Assembly (NCBI RefSeq): GCF_964340395.1
Contig: NC_135565.1
Coordinates: forward strand, 14,773,209-14,837,208
Source of the DNA: Glandiceps talaboti
Taxonomy: Eukaryota; Hemichordata; Enteropneusta; Spengelidae
Reading direction: 5' to 3'
DNA length: 64,000 nucleotides
The notes below the pieces were generated by a model. The model did not search any database and was not told the origin of the DNA. It saw only the letters and a program-made list of their open reading frames with translations. Of this stretch, positions 12,001 to 22,351 are shown piece by piece. Position numbers and translations under genes: made by a program. The first letter of the stretch is position 1, and every line of letters starts with the position of its first letter.

Positions 12001-15000
12001 ATATCTCCTCAGGTAAGGAATTTTTTGTAGATGTCGGGGATATAAATCCTCTTGTTTTTCATGACATCTCAATTGAGTGTTTGACAGTTTTGTTCTTGGT
12101 ATGTTTAAGACTTTACAGGGGATTCAGTATTAGCATGCGGTTTCGATCAGATGTGTTATCAGGTTCAACTGACTACAGTATTTTATGTTAAGATGAACAC
12201 AATAAAGATAGCGGAGATTTCTTCTCACTTGTAAAGTGTTTCATTGTCCAGTCAGTGTACAGTTGAATGTTTGGAGATGTCAAATCTGCTAGTCTACCAT
12301 GTGTCTAGTTTAATAGTAGTAGTGTACATATATACTACTATTTACATCATTAACCAAATTCAGAGAAGATACTTTGTAAGCAATGATTGTGTGCCCACTT
12401 TACTGTGTTCCTTAAAGTGGCCATATGGATGAGGATTGTTTATTTCACAAAACACTTCCTGCTTTGAAAATCAACATTTGCCAAGTCCTTGTCGGTAACT
12501 CAATAAATTGCAAAAATTAATACATGTGTAAAATCTTGGCATACAATAACACACTTTTTACACATTTTTTTTTAGCTTTTTTGCTATGCATTGAGTCACA
12601 AACACAGACTTGGCATATGTTGGTTCACATTGATTTTGTATGTAGGAAGCCATGATAAAAGTATTTTATTAATTAATAATCCAAAATAACTACCCAATCC
12701 TTATCCGTGTGGCCACTTTAACATTGAATGTGGCCAGTCTCACTGATCTTGATGCCTCATCTGATTAAAAAGGCTTGCTTAAGTCAGATTCCCTGTAGTT
12801 TTTGAGAAATCTTGTAATATTACAGTTTATTATTTTCCTAAGGTGTAGGGGTGATTTTGTATTTTCTGACCCCATGTTGTACAACAGGTTGTTATATTTC
12901 TTTGTGAATCATTTATATTGTAGATACCCTGAAATCACCAACCAAACAACCTGTAGAGAAAGCAAATGATGTACACAAGGTCAACAAGTCTCAGGAAAAC
13001 CCCAGTGATTCTGTCAACAGTCCAGATAAAACAGCTTCCAATGAAAGTGAGAGAAGAGAACAGTCCAGTAGCCAACAAGACAATACTGCGCCTGAGTCAC
13101 AACACACCACTTACCATGAAAATGAAGAGATGACTGCTGGTAGTGCTGAACCAGGAGATGATAAGGAAGATGTCAATGTACTCAGTGATGTAAGTGATGA
13201 AAGTGAAAAAGATAATGAGCAGGAGAGAGATGAAGAAGAGATGGAAGGAAATTCAGTAACTGATGATGAAGAGAAGAATCAAGATGAGTGTCTTGATAAC
13301 GACAGACATAATAGTGATTCAGATGAAGATGAGAAACAAAGTGATGGAGATAATTACCATGGTGATGGTTTCCAAGACAGTAGTGAAGATGAACTTGTCA
13401 GAGGTTCCGATGGAGAACCATTGGAGTTACAAATTGATGAAGATAAGATGAGTGAAAAGGAGAATGAAGCTGTTGAAAATGATGAGAATGTTGTAAGTGA
13501 AGATGATGCAGAGGAGAATAAGATTGACAGTGACGAAGATCAGAATCAAAATGAAAATAAAGATTTGAGTGACGTTGACAAGAATGATGAGAAAATGAGT
13601 CCTGAGCAAGCTGCAGAGATGGAAGATGTGGAGATGGAAGATGATGATGATGATGTGGAGGAGAACGAATCTCATGGAAGTGATGCTGAAGATAATGATG
13701 ATGGTAATGAGATAGAGGAAGTCGAAAAGGAAATATTTGGCAATGACGATGAGGAGGTGGAGAACAACATTGAGGAGATTGGTGATGAAGATGATGAACA
13801 ACAAAGTGAGGAGGAAGAGGCAAATGCTCCTGATGACAGCAATGATGAAAAAGTAGATGATGTAGGAGAAGATGAAGAAAACAAAGAAGGTGAAAATGAT
13901 GTTGAAGTTGATGCAAGTGATAATGAAAGTCATGGTGATGATGATGATAGAAATGATGTGATTGACTCAATTAGTGAGGCCAGTGGTCAAGCTTCAGATG
14001 GGCATGAAGGACTTAATGATGATGAAGGTATTACAAATGTCAGTGATGGAGAAGAGAGTGTACAAGATGAACATTCAGCAAATGATGAGGATGAAGAGGA
14101 GAGACTTAGTGGAGATGAAATTGTTGATGATGGAAGAGATGAAGATTATCAAGCTGATGAGAATGTGCAGTCAGAGATAAAAGACGATGATGGTGATGAT
14201 GATATTGATGATGGTGCTGATGGGGATGACGATGATGGTAATGTTGATGATCATGAAGATGAATCTGAGATCAAAGCAACAGAAGAACTGGAGGAAAGCA
14301 GAGAGGAGGGGGAGGAGAGAGAGGAGGGAGATGAACATGAAGGAGATCTCAATGAGGGAGATCTCAATGAGGGTGAGGAGGAAGATGCAATTGAAGAGGA
14401 GTTAGATGAAAGAGAAGAGGGCGAGATGGTAGAAGATGTAGAGGACAGGACTGATAAAGAAAATTCCAGAGTGACATCCAAGAGACAAGATAGAAGTAGA
14501 GGTCATAGTGAAGAAAGAGAAACAGAAGAGGGCGAGATCATCGAAAGGAAAGCAGAAAGACGGCGACATGAGAAAGAACGATCAAGACGAAACAGAAGTA
14601 GGGTCATCAAACTTAACAGAGATAGTGGGAGGAAAATTGTAAGTGAACTATCACATGGAAGAAATTCTCCAAGTTATGCATCCTGGGAGTCAAGTTCACC
14701 AAGAGTTCCAATATCTGAGTTACCAAGGATTCCTAAACTGAAGAGAGAGAGGAGTGAAGAGAGGGGGAAAGACAAACACACATCTAAGGTTTCTTCAAAA
14801 ACTAAAAGTAGGAAAGATCGGGAGAGTAGAGACACAAAGAAAGACAAATATGAGAAATCAGACAGGGGTAAGACAGTGGAGAAGAGAAATGTGAAAACAG
14901 ACAAAAAGGAAAGGAGAAACCGGTCAAGTAGCCGAGATAGAGGAAAAGGGAAAAAACACAGGGACTCTTCCAGGGATAGAGGTGAAAGAGTCTCATGGAA

Positions 15001-18000
15001 AAATGAACATGGGGAGGATGTGTACAGGAAAGTGGAGAGAACAGAAAGAGATATTTTAATAAGTGTACGAAACACAGACAGGCGAGAGAAAAAAGATGAG
15101 AAACGTAGGAGAGCTGATGACTCTAACAAGGTAACAGATAGGTGGAGAGATGATCGCAGGGGAGATAGACAGAGAGGAGATAGACATAGTCGAGATAAAA
15201 CAAGAGATAGAGATAGGATGTCTTTGTCTAAGTCTAACTCACCTAGTCTTAGATCACCACTAAGAAGCTCATCTTTGGAGAGACGTCGTCGTGAAGAAAG
15301 GCGGCGGAGTGATGACAAAGCTGTTGATGTATCTCGATATTGGGATGGGGGCAAGTATAGGGAAAGGGAATGGGATAGGTACAAGGTGAGACATGGTGAT
15401 ATGTGGAGAGTTGATAGAACACTTGCTTGGGGGGAGGGTAGGAGAGAAATTATCCTACCCAAAGAGACAGAGAGGCTAAGATTTGATTCAGTACAGGATA
15501 GATTGAGGAGGGTAGAGTCACCTGCAGTGCGAACAGACACTAGGGAAAGCAGGTACAAGACTAAAGATATCACATCAAGAGAAAAGAGGGAACCAGTTGA
15601 TTTGTTTAAAAGGAAAGACTCTGATAAAGTCAAGGAGGACACTAAGCGTAAAGATTCACGGAAAACTGAGGAAAAACGTAAAACAATTAGCAAAGAAAAA
15701 ATGGAAAAAGAAAGGGTGAAGGGAAGGGAAAGTTCAGAAGAAAGTAAGAGGAATAAAGATGACAAAAGTGAAATAACTAAAACTCAAAAACCTTCAACGA
15801 CAACAAAAGAACCCAAAAAGAAGAAGAATTCAAAAAGTAGTAAAGAGAAAATTGAAAAATTGGAAATTGTGAAAGAGTATGTCAAGGCTGAACTTGAGAA
15901 GGAGGAATATGCGATTGCCAAGGAAACAATTCAACAAGAAAGTTTGAATCTCGGTGTTCTAGATAAAGAAATAAAACAGACAAATAAACTTTCTGAGGAA
16001 GAAATTATGGCTAGGCAAGGGTTGAAATTGAAACGGTCACTGTCAGACTCTGGAGATAAGAGTACAACAAAGAAGAGAAGAAGAACTACAAGTTCTGAAC
16101 TCGATGAACATACAAGTGAAGAGGCTGATAGACTGTCTATAGTGGATGATTGGCTGTCTAATCATGTGACTGCTAATGACTTTGATTCTGAAAATATTAG
16201 TAATAGTGCTACATCACTGCCGGATGTGAATAATAGTAATATTGCCGATCTCACAAGTGGAGTGGTTTCACCTGAATCTGAAAAAGGAAAAACAATTCTC
16301 GATGAGTCTGTTCCCAGTGTGTGTAATCAAGACAAAAAGGAATATGATCCATATGAACCAACTGGGACACCCAGTCCACCTTCCGGACAGGATCAGAACA
16401 ATGAAAGTACATTTAAGATGCCTGATTTACCAACACACAAGGAGGTTGTCATTTCACCACCTGCAAATCCTCCAAATTTTGGTAACAGGACCGGACCACC
16501 GTTAGGTCTTGTGCCCCCACCCCCACCAACACAACAACACTTACAAACATTAGGAATGAATGTTGTTAGGCCTGGACTGTCCAATCTGCCAACTACTGTG
16601 TCAGTGCCTTTAAATGTACAACATATAGTCAGGCCTACTGGAATGCCAATCCCGCAGCCTGGCATGCCACCTATCATGAACTTTCCTGCCAATGTCAATA
16701 ATCCATTGATTAGTCAAGTCAGGTTAATGAACTTATTACCAGCGCTAGCAGCTCAGCAGGGTCAGTTTGGTAACCAGTTTCCACAGCAACCACCAGGTGG
16801 TCAGTTTAATCAGACTCAACAGAGTAATGTGGGAAACACTAGTGGAGGTAGTACTAGTTCCTATGGAGTCAATCCTTCACCGGATATTCCAAGTAGTAAT
16901 TCACAAAATAAGACTGCGTCTATGCAAAACAGAGTCAGGGAAAATAACCATCAAAGAAAAGATGAAACCAAAGTTGCTAAACCTGCAACACCACCAGATG
17001 AAACCATGGAAACGGTTGACATGGAGATTGATATGTCGCCGAGCAGTGATACTGGAAAGTTAGAAATTAATCCTGTTATTGAAGAAGATGTGGAGTCGTC
17101 AGCTGTAGAACTATATAATAAAGGCAGTCGAGATAGAGTAAGTAGTCACAATATTACAGTTTGTAATTCTAGTTCATAATGGAATATTGTCCCTTATATT
17201 TGTAACAGGTCAGCTGAAGAAGACATGAAGGACTTAAGAGTAGGCAGTGTGTTTGTTGTCAATGCCAAGTTGATAAAATGTCTAATCACTTTAATATAAT
17301 TATTAACAAAGATGACAGCCTGTACATGTACAGATTCTTTGCATAGATTTCCATGTACCATAATATTGGTGGGTACACCCAAGTAAAAAATGTGGGAAAC
17401 ACGGGTAAATTTTAGCTACTTTCAACACTGAACAAAATTTAAAAACATTCATAGACATGTTTCCATTTCAATGATGCATTGTGTATCTCCCCATAGATCG
17501 CAATATATTCTGCATGTCCAGGGGGTTTGCCCGTGCTACTCGGGGATGTTTGTCACCTGACCAAACCCTGGGTTAATTAAATTCTTTCTCATTGATAGCA
17601 TTTAGTCTTTGTTCTATAAAAAAAATCACTGATGAAGAGGTGAACATGTCTTTCTGTCATTTCACAATGAAAACGTTATTTGAAATGTAATAGGGACAAA
17701 ATACATCTAAATGTACGAATATAAGCAGCGGTATTTCATACAATGCATCTTGCAACTGAATAATCAACTGTTTAGAAGTTTAATCACCATAGCGGTGTTC
17801 TTGTTAATAGGGAACTTGCAAACCTGCCATGTTGAATGTTGCATCATGGGAAATGTGATAATAAATACGAATCAAATAGTTTTGTAAACAATAATGTTTT
17901 TAACCACAAATAAGCAATTCATAATCACCCTAATCATTATGGGAGGTTTATTTTATCGGTAGCTGCAGATTAGGTATTACGATAACCACAGATAATCCCA

Positions 18001-20291
18001 TAGTCCTTTGCATCTGAGCATGCTCAGTCTGGATTGCAAGTTCCCTATTGCAGTGAAAGGATAAGCTCTATCTGAGTTTTCATCAAAGTTTTTATCTTAT
18101 CCCCCGCCATGATGATGATGATGATATGTATGGAAATCTATGCAAGTTGGTAAATTTTCCTCTATGGTTACCTAATTACAAAGCAAGACACTGGATAGGC
18201 AGTTATATAGACTTTGTTACCTCGAAATCTCTCGGCTACAATTCAATTCCCTCTCACGCTAAAATTGTTGGTGTTTTACATGTATCTGTCAATAGCGTCA
18301 TAACCCATAGTCAAGTTATGTGGGAATTTTGACTTGTCTCCCCTTATGCCTAGTATTTCCCTAACAGTTTTTTACTCCAATGGAGCCGGTCAATCAATCA
18401 GTAAATTTATAAAGCACCAGTTTCCACTACGGTGTAGAGTTCAGAGGCACTATACAGTTAGAATGCTTTGGAAACTAGGTATGTCTTTAATTTCGTTTTG
18501 AACACATTAGCTGTTGGTATTTGTCGTATTTCCAATGTCTGTGCATTCCATAAACAAGATGCAACACGTGAGAATGCACACCTGCCATATGACAACAGTT
18601 TGTAATTGGGTTTATGCAATAAACATTTGGCAGATATCTATCTGAAGAGTGTATAAATGTTTATTTACACTTTCAGTCCACTGTGAAACATTCTTGGTCT
18701 TTGAACGCATGACTAACATCATACATGTACATGTATGGATTCTGATGGTATTCTTTATGCAGTCACTCCATTTCAACACATTGAATGCATGACTTTAACT
18801 CCCCGTGTGTGTGAATTTTGACAGTACTTACAGAAACTTCATCACCAAGAGAGAGTTGTGGAGGAAGTGAAATTAGCAATTAAACCATTTTATCAGAAGA
18901 AACTGATAGACAAAGATGAGTACAAAGAAATCCTCAGGAAAGCAGTCAACAAGGTGAGTTATAGTTTACCTTGTGTACTGTGATATATACACAGCACTGA
19001 AAATAGATACGTTAGACATCTTATAAAAAGTGGCTCAGCTGTCATTGCCACATCTGTATCTGTAGAATACTGTGTAAAACGTCCAAAAACAGGTTATCAC
19101 ATACACAGATATGCAAATACTGACGCTGGTAGCAACTTAGTAATAATGAGCTTGTTGAACAATTTACATGATATCCAGAGTGTGTAAGCACTGTTTAAAA
19201 GTTGTAGGAGATGATACGTTTCCTAATGTTCAAGGGTACAAAGTTCCATTCAGAGATTGTTCTTGGCGCAAAAGAATGCTAGTATGAATTTACTATTGAC
19301 GGAATGCATTGATAACATTTGGTATCAGGAGTTGTCTAGACAGGCATGTGCCTGGTGATGGAAGGACACATTTCTTGACTGCATCTGTTTGATTTGAAGT
19401 TTTTTGCATGCATGTTAATCTGGTTATAGCTGTATGTTCTTCAAGTGATTTCTATTTCAGTTGATGGCTCATACTAAGTGGATGCTGGACTTCCAACTGC
19501 AGTCATTTATAACAAACCTGGCTGCTCTTTGTTGAACTTTTTCTACCTCCTCTATTTAGACTTTCAGAAAGTACATGTGTAGTATTACATTAATTGCTCT
19601 GTGAAAGAGAGAGACTTGTTTTGTTAAGGTACCAAGACATACGAAATGCAAGACTAGAGAATTTAGCATTGATCTACCTTGTGGAATCTAACCGGAACCG
19701 AGTCTATTTTAATCGAATGTAATTTATATATAGCATTTACAGCTATACAGCCCTGGTAATTGGTCGTTTCAGCACCTGACTCTTTCGACTCCAGTCTTCC
19801 GGCACTGGTACTGGTAGCAAAGATGTTTTTGCCCCAATACCCAAGCCATTTCGATACCAGTTTAAGTAAGGATAGCCAAGCCATTTTTGGCATCAATATC
19901 ATGGACATTTCATCGGTATCAAATATGTATGATTGTCTTAGTGATGGTGTCGAAAAGTCCTTGGTGGTGCTGCCGAAACGTCCAACGTGGTGCTTAAACA
20001 GCTGGGGCCAAAACAGACAGGGGGCGAAATGTCCAGAAATCAACTGTATCAGTATTTGTATGATCATTGAGTGAATTGTTTTTTCTCTTACAGATCTGTC
20101 ACAGTAGAAGTGGAGTCATCAATCCAGTCAAAATTAAGGGACTTGTAGAGGGTTACGTTAAAAAATATCAGGAAAAGAGAAAATTTGAAATTAAGGCTAA
20201 ACTAGGTAGGCCAAGTGTCAGTAGCAGTAGCAGTAGCAGTAATGCTAAGAGAAGTACCGCACACATCAAGACTTCCAAAACAGATCGGTGA
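3927..20291 (+). CDS. PHRF1: PHRF1: PHD and RING finger domain-containing protein 1 (12 coding exons)
   Basis: Joined exons are 3927-4176, 5626-5760, 7532-7752, 8213-8362, 8925-9072, 9518-9723, 9997-10466, 11046-11186, 11861-12012, 12924-17137, 18825-18953 and 20094-20291. All phases agree and the product is about 2137 residues, against about 1650 for human PHRF1. The RING (Cys170 to Asp210, last ligand Asp as in the family) is followed directly by a C4HC3 PHD finger (Cys251-Cys295). The C-terminus matches the family's SRI-like, RNA polymerase II tail-binding module. In vertebrates PHRF1 is a nuclear E3 ligase that promotes TGIF turnover and binds methylated H3K36 at breaks; those roles are assumed here by family. 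The start codon has a good context (AAAGATGG). The extra length is mostly acidic and Arg/Ser-rich sequence in exon 10. Upstream frame 3831-3926 stays open but encodes only the local repeat, so 3927 is preferred. Confidence 0.93.
4230..4523. mobile_element. hAT-like MITE in PHRF1 intron 1
   Basis: The 16-base terminal inverted repeats are CAGGGCTCGAAATTAA at 4230-4245 and its exact inverse TTAATTTCGAGCCCTG at 4508-4523. The element is 294 bases with no transposase. CAGGG-type ends are typical of hAT elements, which make 8-base target duplications. The flanks (GTATAGGG and GAGGGTCT) are not a clean duplication, so it is probably old. Confidence 0.7.
4994..5386. mobile_element. Large foldback element in PHRF1 intron 1
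   Basis: The left arm (about 4994-5168) and right arm (about 5212-5386) are imperfect inverse copies of each other, each around 175 bases. Landmarks are ACCGTGGACAAACAGAAC on the left and GTTTCGTTTGTCCACGGT on the right, and GGATTAATAACACTTGGC against GCCAAGTGTTATTAATCC. The loop is about 40 bases. There is no coding potential, so it is a foldback MITE that could form a long hairpin in the pre-mRNA. Confidence 0.75.
5626..5760 (+). CDS. PHRF1: PHRF1 coding exon 2 (acidic)
   Basis: The acceptor CCTGTAG|ATGG and donor GGAG|GTAATA enclose 135 bases encoding almost only Asp, Glu and a few Ser/Gly residues. Both junctions are phase 1, so the exon could be skipped without a frameshift. Confidence 0.8.
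5805..6237. repeat. (TACA)n microsatellite
   Basis: About 430 bases of TACA/CATA tetranucleotide with scattered variants (GCATA, AATA, CACA). Because the unit length is not a multiple of three, open frames run through it on both strands. They are artefacts of the repeat, not genes. Confidence 0.95.
7069..7316 (+). mobile_element. MITE, family M2, copy 1 (PHRF1 intron 2)
   Basis: The ends are TAGCGAACTTGCAATCC (7069) and GTTTGCAAGTTCCCTA (to 7316), a terminal inverted repeat of about 14 bases. A second copy in opposite orientation lies at 17,808-18,046. Shared internal landmarks include AAAGGACTATGGGATTATCT and CATTTCCCATGATGCAACAT. It is non-coding. Ends beginning and finishing TA suggest a Tc1/mariner-like TA target, but this is uncertain. 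Confidence 0.65.
7532..7752 (+). CDS. PHRF1: PHRF1 coding exon 3 (acidic tract and RING, first part)
   Basis: After more Asp/Glu-rich sequence comes the start of the RING: Cys170-x2-Cys173, Cys188-x-His190-x2-Cys193-x2-Cys196, then ILEWSK. The acceptor is a tandem AAGAAG, so the exon may begin at 7532 or three bases later at 7535 in the same frame. It ends at a codon boundary (AAG|GTAGGA). Confidence 0.9.
7825..7990 (+). repeat. Tandem duplication with CTCF-like core in PHRF1 intron 3
   Basis: Two diverged copies of about 75-85 bases share CATTATTTTGTCTGTCACA and GATGGAAATTGATAAT or GTAATGGAAATTGATAAT. The second copy contains GCGCCACCTAGTGG (7946-7959), whose reverse complement CCACTAGGTGGCGC fits the vertebrate CTCF core. 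The first copy has a degenerate version (CGCTATCTAGTGG). CTCF binding is only a possibility. Confidence 0.55.
8213..8362 (+). CDS. PHRF1: PHRF1 coding exon 4 (end of RING, linker)
   Basis: Encodes [12 protein letters not shown], supplying the seventh ligand Cys207 and Asp210 in place of the usual last Cys, as in other PHRF1 proteins. A short acidic linker follows, then TYCE, whose Cys251 is the first PHD ligand. Both junctions are phase 0. Confidence 0.9.
8925..9072 (+). CDS. PHRF1: PHRF1 coding exon 5 (PHD finger)
   Basis: Carries PHD ligands Cys254, Cys266, Cys269, His274, Cys277, Cys292 and Cys295 in the arrangement [18 protein letters not shown] ... YHCECLDPP ... WFCPEC. The finger begins at the end of exon 4. 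The donor GAAG|GTAAGT is strong. Two degraded copies of the second half of this exon follow in the intron. Confidence 0.93.
9085..9310 (+). pseudogene. Two decayed tandem copies of half the PHD exon in PHRF1 intron 5
   Basis: About 9096-9190 and 9225-9310 both resemble the exon stretch that encodes [24 protein letters not shown]. Shared landmarks are GGTTATCATTTTGAATG, GAATCCATCCCCATTGAGG and GATGGTTTTACCAG in the first copy, and CCTATTGAGGAATGGTTTTG in the second. Both have in-frame stops and have lost zinc ligands, so neither can encode a finger. They look like local duplications of the exon, not functional alternative exons. Confidence 0.75.
9518..9723 (+). CDS. PHRF1: PHRF1 coding exon 6
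   Basis: Acceptor TTTTCAG|AATTAG. Encodes an acidic start ([14 protein letters not shown]) followed by Arg-rich sequence ([19 protein letters not shown]). The donor GAG|GTGAGT gives a phase 0 end. It matches the region after the PHD finger in family members. Confidence 0.85.
9997..10466 (+). CDS. PHRF1: PHRF1 coding exon 7 (basic Lys/Arg tract)
   Basis: Starts STRRATITT after TCAAAG and runs through a Lys/Arg/Thr-rich tract such as [18 protein letters not shown], probably a nuclear localisation and nucleic acid-binding region. It then reaches a more conserved stretch ([19 protein letters not shown]). The donor AAGG|GTAAGA is phase 2. Confidence 0.87.
11046..11186 (+). CDS. PHRF1: PHRF1 coding exon 8
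   Basis: Acceptor TCTTCCAG|GGAAG, donor CGTAG|GTAAGT, phase 2 at both ends. Encodes a Ser/Thr/Ala-rich linker with no recognised domain. Confidence 0.83.
11861..12012 (+). CDS. PHRF1: PHRF1 coding exon 9 (conserved LDLLGSI motif)
   Basis: Encodes [20 protein letters not shown] followed by [12 protein letters not shown], resembling a short conserved segment of vertebrate PHRF1 between the zinc fingers and the repetitive region. The donor TCAG|GTAAGG is phase 1. Confidence 0.87.
12412..12721. mobile_element. TTAA-type foldback MITE, family M3, copy 1 (PHRF1 intron 9)
   Basis: The ends are TTAAAGTGGCCATATGGATG and the inverse of TTAAAGTGGCCACACGGATA. Almost the whole element is an imperfect palindrome; internal arms include ACACACTTTTTACACA, GCCAAGTCC and GACTTGGC. 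TTAA at both edges points to a piggyBac-like target, though this is unproven. A second copy lies at 55,631-55,982 in the polycystin gene. Confidence 0.7.
12924..17137 (+). CDS. PHRF1: PHRF1 coding exon 10 (giant exon: acidic, RS-rich and Pro/Gln-rich)
   Basis: A single 4214-base exon encodes about residues 625-2029. Residues about 694-1140 are overwhelmingly Asp/Glu with Ser/Asn. About 1140-1550 are rich in Arg, Ser, Lys and Asp (for example [20 protein letters not shown]), typical of splicing-linked RS-like regions. About 1560-1620 may form a charged helix. A family-like [13 protein letters not shown] lies near residue 1765, and residues about 1800-1930 are Pro/Gln/Asn-rich. The large antisense frames over this exon only mirror this composition. 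The donor is AGATAGA|GTAAGT at 17137/17138, phase 0. If unspliced, the frame stops at 17179 after 14 extra residues. Confidence 0.9.
17808..18046 (-). mobile_element. MITE, family M2, copy 2 (PHRF1 intron 10)
   Basis: Bounded by TAGGGAACTTGCAAACC (17808) and GGATTGCAAGTTCCCTA (to 18046). It is the inverse-orientation relative of 7069-7316, sharing TTGCATCATGGGAAATGTGA and AGATAATCCCATAGTCCTTT. It is non-coding. Confidence 0.65.
18395..18680. repeat. Possible SINE/LINE-tail-like interspersed sequence (PHRF1 intron 10)
   Basis: It starts with a CAATCAATCAG run and TTTATAAAGCACC, then GTGTAGAGTTCAGAGGCACT. This resembles the (YAAT)n-TTTATAAAGCGC style of 3' ends in invertebrate LINE/SINE families. 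I see no target duplication and no second copy in the window, so this is weak. Confidence 0.3.
18825..18953 (+). CDS. PHRF1: PHRF1 coding exon 11 (SRI-like domain, first half)
   Basis: Acceptor TTTTGACAG|TAC, donor AACAAG|GTGAGT, phase 0 at both ends. Encodes residues about 2030-2072 starting [20 protein letters not shown]. This closely resembles the C-terminal helical module of PHRF1 proteins, which is related to SETD2 SRI domains and binds the phosphorylated RNA polymerase II tail. Confidence 0.93.
20094..20291 (+). CDS. PHRF1: PHRF1 coding exon 12 (SRI-like domain end and C-terminus)
   Basis: Acceptor TCTCTTACAG|ATC. Encodes [20 protein letters not shown] and continues to a basic, Ser-rich tail that ends with TGA at 20289-20291. 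The Ile-Cys-His-Ser motif continuing the helix of exon 11 is conserved in the family. Confidence 0.93.
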   Translation: MCHSRSGVINPVKIKGLVEGYVKKYQEKRKFEIKAKLGRPSVSSSSSSSNAKRSTAHIKTSKTDR

Positions 20292-20960
20292 TAGTATCAC
20301 TCACAGGTCACGTTCTTACTGACCATTTCCACAGGACAATGTTTTGATTTACTGCTTAAAAGTACCATCATTTTACAAGAGAAATATACAATATTTATTT
20401 TTGTTTATAAACAGTATTAAGGCAGCTGTATTTACTAAGTTAAAAGACTTTGCCTATTATAATGGGCGTGACATCTGTCAATCATGTATAAAAAACAAAA
20501 GAACATTTAAGGTTGGTCTACAGGTGGCGCTCTTCCCTACCACCTGACAGTTTCACATTACAACTTTGAATTGCAAACTTTTTAATTCTTTATTTGAATA
20601 GAATAGAAATAGCCTGAATTTAAAAACAAGATGTACATAAGCTTTTCTGACTTGATATTCCATTTGACGAATACTTTTACTCATGAAATATTGGTTAGCT
20701 CTAAGTCTAAAGATTTTTTAGAATTCAAAATTTGCGCAATTATGGTACAATTGAATGAGTTGATTAGGATCATGGCATCTCTCAGTACAGTATGGAATGA
20801 ATATCCATTTTATCTCATCTTTGTTGTGCTGTTGTAGGCACTGGTGAAATGACGATGCCAAGAATAAACTTGAATTAACATTTTGTCCATTCATAGAAAT
20901 GTCTTGATGTATACGTGTCGCAACTTGTAATAAAATATGTACATACAGCAACCAATGTCA
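20292..20960 (+). terminator. PHRF1: PHRF1 3' UTR with polyadenylation signals
   Basis: The sequence is AT-rich without another gene. AATAAA occurs at 20863-20868, with TGTTGTGCTGTTG-type sequence just upstream, and again at 20929-20934. Either could end the PHRF1 transcript, giving a 3' UTR of about 0.6 kb. Confidence 0.5.
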
Positions 20961-21777
20961 TGGCAATTTTGTATTTCTTTGTATAGTATGTTTGCTCTGT
21001 TTTTTTCTGCCCCAGGGAATACAGTCTGGAGGTGGCTTACAGTTGTGATTCTGTCTAGTATGCATGTACTGTTTCTAGCCATACTTCTAACATTGATTAG
21101 CAATTGCCTTTTATATCAAACTTGACACCAAGATGACATACAAAATATAATGTATCATAAAAAGCAAGATTGGGGTTGTACATTTATAGAAAGTGTAGCC
21201 CAAGCAACTGTGGAATAAGTCGATTGTTTAGAAACAGGTTCTGGAAAGGAATGATGTCCATACACAACCAAGTACTATAAGAACAGCTACTCGCACTTTA
21301 TTGACATCTAACAGAACTCCTGCAGATCACACAGAAATAAAGGTTTATATAGGTTTTCCTACATTTCATACATATTGGTGCGAATTTGGTATTGACCTTC
21401 ATATGATTGGTCAATTATGTATGAAGAGATAGGATTGGCAGTAAAGATTGTTTGAACTTAAGATTAACTAATTTGATAAAATTTGGATTGGTTATGAAGA
21501 TTCCAGTCAGGATCATAATTTGACTCAAGCTCTCTGTATATTTCATTACCAATAGCAACATCACTCAGTATATATGAAACAACCGCTGTTGTGCCCTTCA
21601 AAACGCCGCTAAGTTAGGAGGTGAGATCAAGAGTTCATCGTAGGATATAAAACTAAATTCTTATACTTAGGCCTCAGACTCCCCCCTCCCTTCTAACTGA
21701 ATTGACCAAAATTGAAAATTGCTTCAAACCACACAATTTGAAATCAGTATGTAGTGCTATGAATATTTACAACCCAT

Positions 21778-21995
21778 AACACCAAAGTAAAGCATTTTCT
21801 GTATATACCACAATTGTTTAAAGCATCCATATCAAGTGTAAAAGTATACTGTTTCATTTGCTAATTGACCACATTAGAAAGGCCACATGCTAGGCTTGTA
21901 AATAAACTAATATTGAAACAGTATACTTTACACTGATATGAATGCTGTGAAGGAGTGTAGCACATAGAGAAAGTGCTTTACTTCAGTGTTACTTG
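21778..21995. mobile_element. Foldback element downstream of PHRF1
   Basis: The left arm contains AAAGTAAAGCATTTTCTGTA, CATCCATATCAAGTGT and AAAAGTATACTGTTTCA. The right arm has the inverse in mirrored order: TGAAACAGTATACTTT, ACACTGATATGAATG and AGAAAGTGCTTTACTTC. The whole stretch is a near-palindrome of about 210 bases with no coding content. Confidence 0.7.
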
Positions 21996-22084
21996 TTGTA
22001 GTATGTTGTGAGTAAAAAAACTTCTTTTGCTGACACTTTATGTCATGCTTTTAACAAATTCTTCCATTTCTCAATTTGACATTT

Positions 22085-22215
22085 TAGGGGAGAACCATTT
22101 GATTTCTGGGGGGGGGGGAGTATGGAGGATTTTGAGAAAAAAAAATTGTTTCCAGGTGAACCAGAAAAAAAAAATTGATCCTGAAATGACTTGAGAAAAA
22201 AAATTGTCATACCAT
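22085..22215 (+). repeat. Left inverted end flanking the first repeat copy
   Basis: AGGGGAGAACCATTTGATTT followed by a G-run and poly-A-rich blocks with AAAATTG. The inverse sequence (AAATCAAATGGTTCTCCCCT) is found at about 25,230-25,257 and in the second copy at about 29,500-29,527. The pair looks like terminal inverted repeats of a larger element, but copies 2 and 3 lack this left end. Confidence 0.55.
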
Positions 22216-22351
22216 GAAAGGTCACAGCCTTTGTGCAATCAGGAGCGGGCGATGCAGCAATGAGAGTAAGGAAATCCTGAAATCCAGGTAGGAAACTGTA
22301 ACTACTACAATCACAGTTGTATGTATACAAAAGCCCCTATCTCATGCAACG

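Noticed and set aside
13398-13970. Antisense His-rich and Ile/Phe-rich frames
   Set aside because: They are complements of the Asp/Glu codon runs in exon 10.
14674-15765. 363-codon antisense frame, Ser/Leu-rich
   Set aside because: It mirrors the Arg/Ser/Lys-rich coding of PHRF1 exon 10 on the other strand and has no domain.
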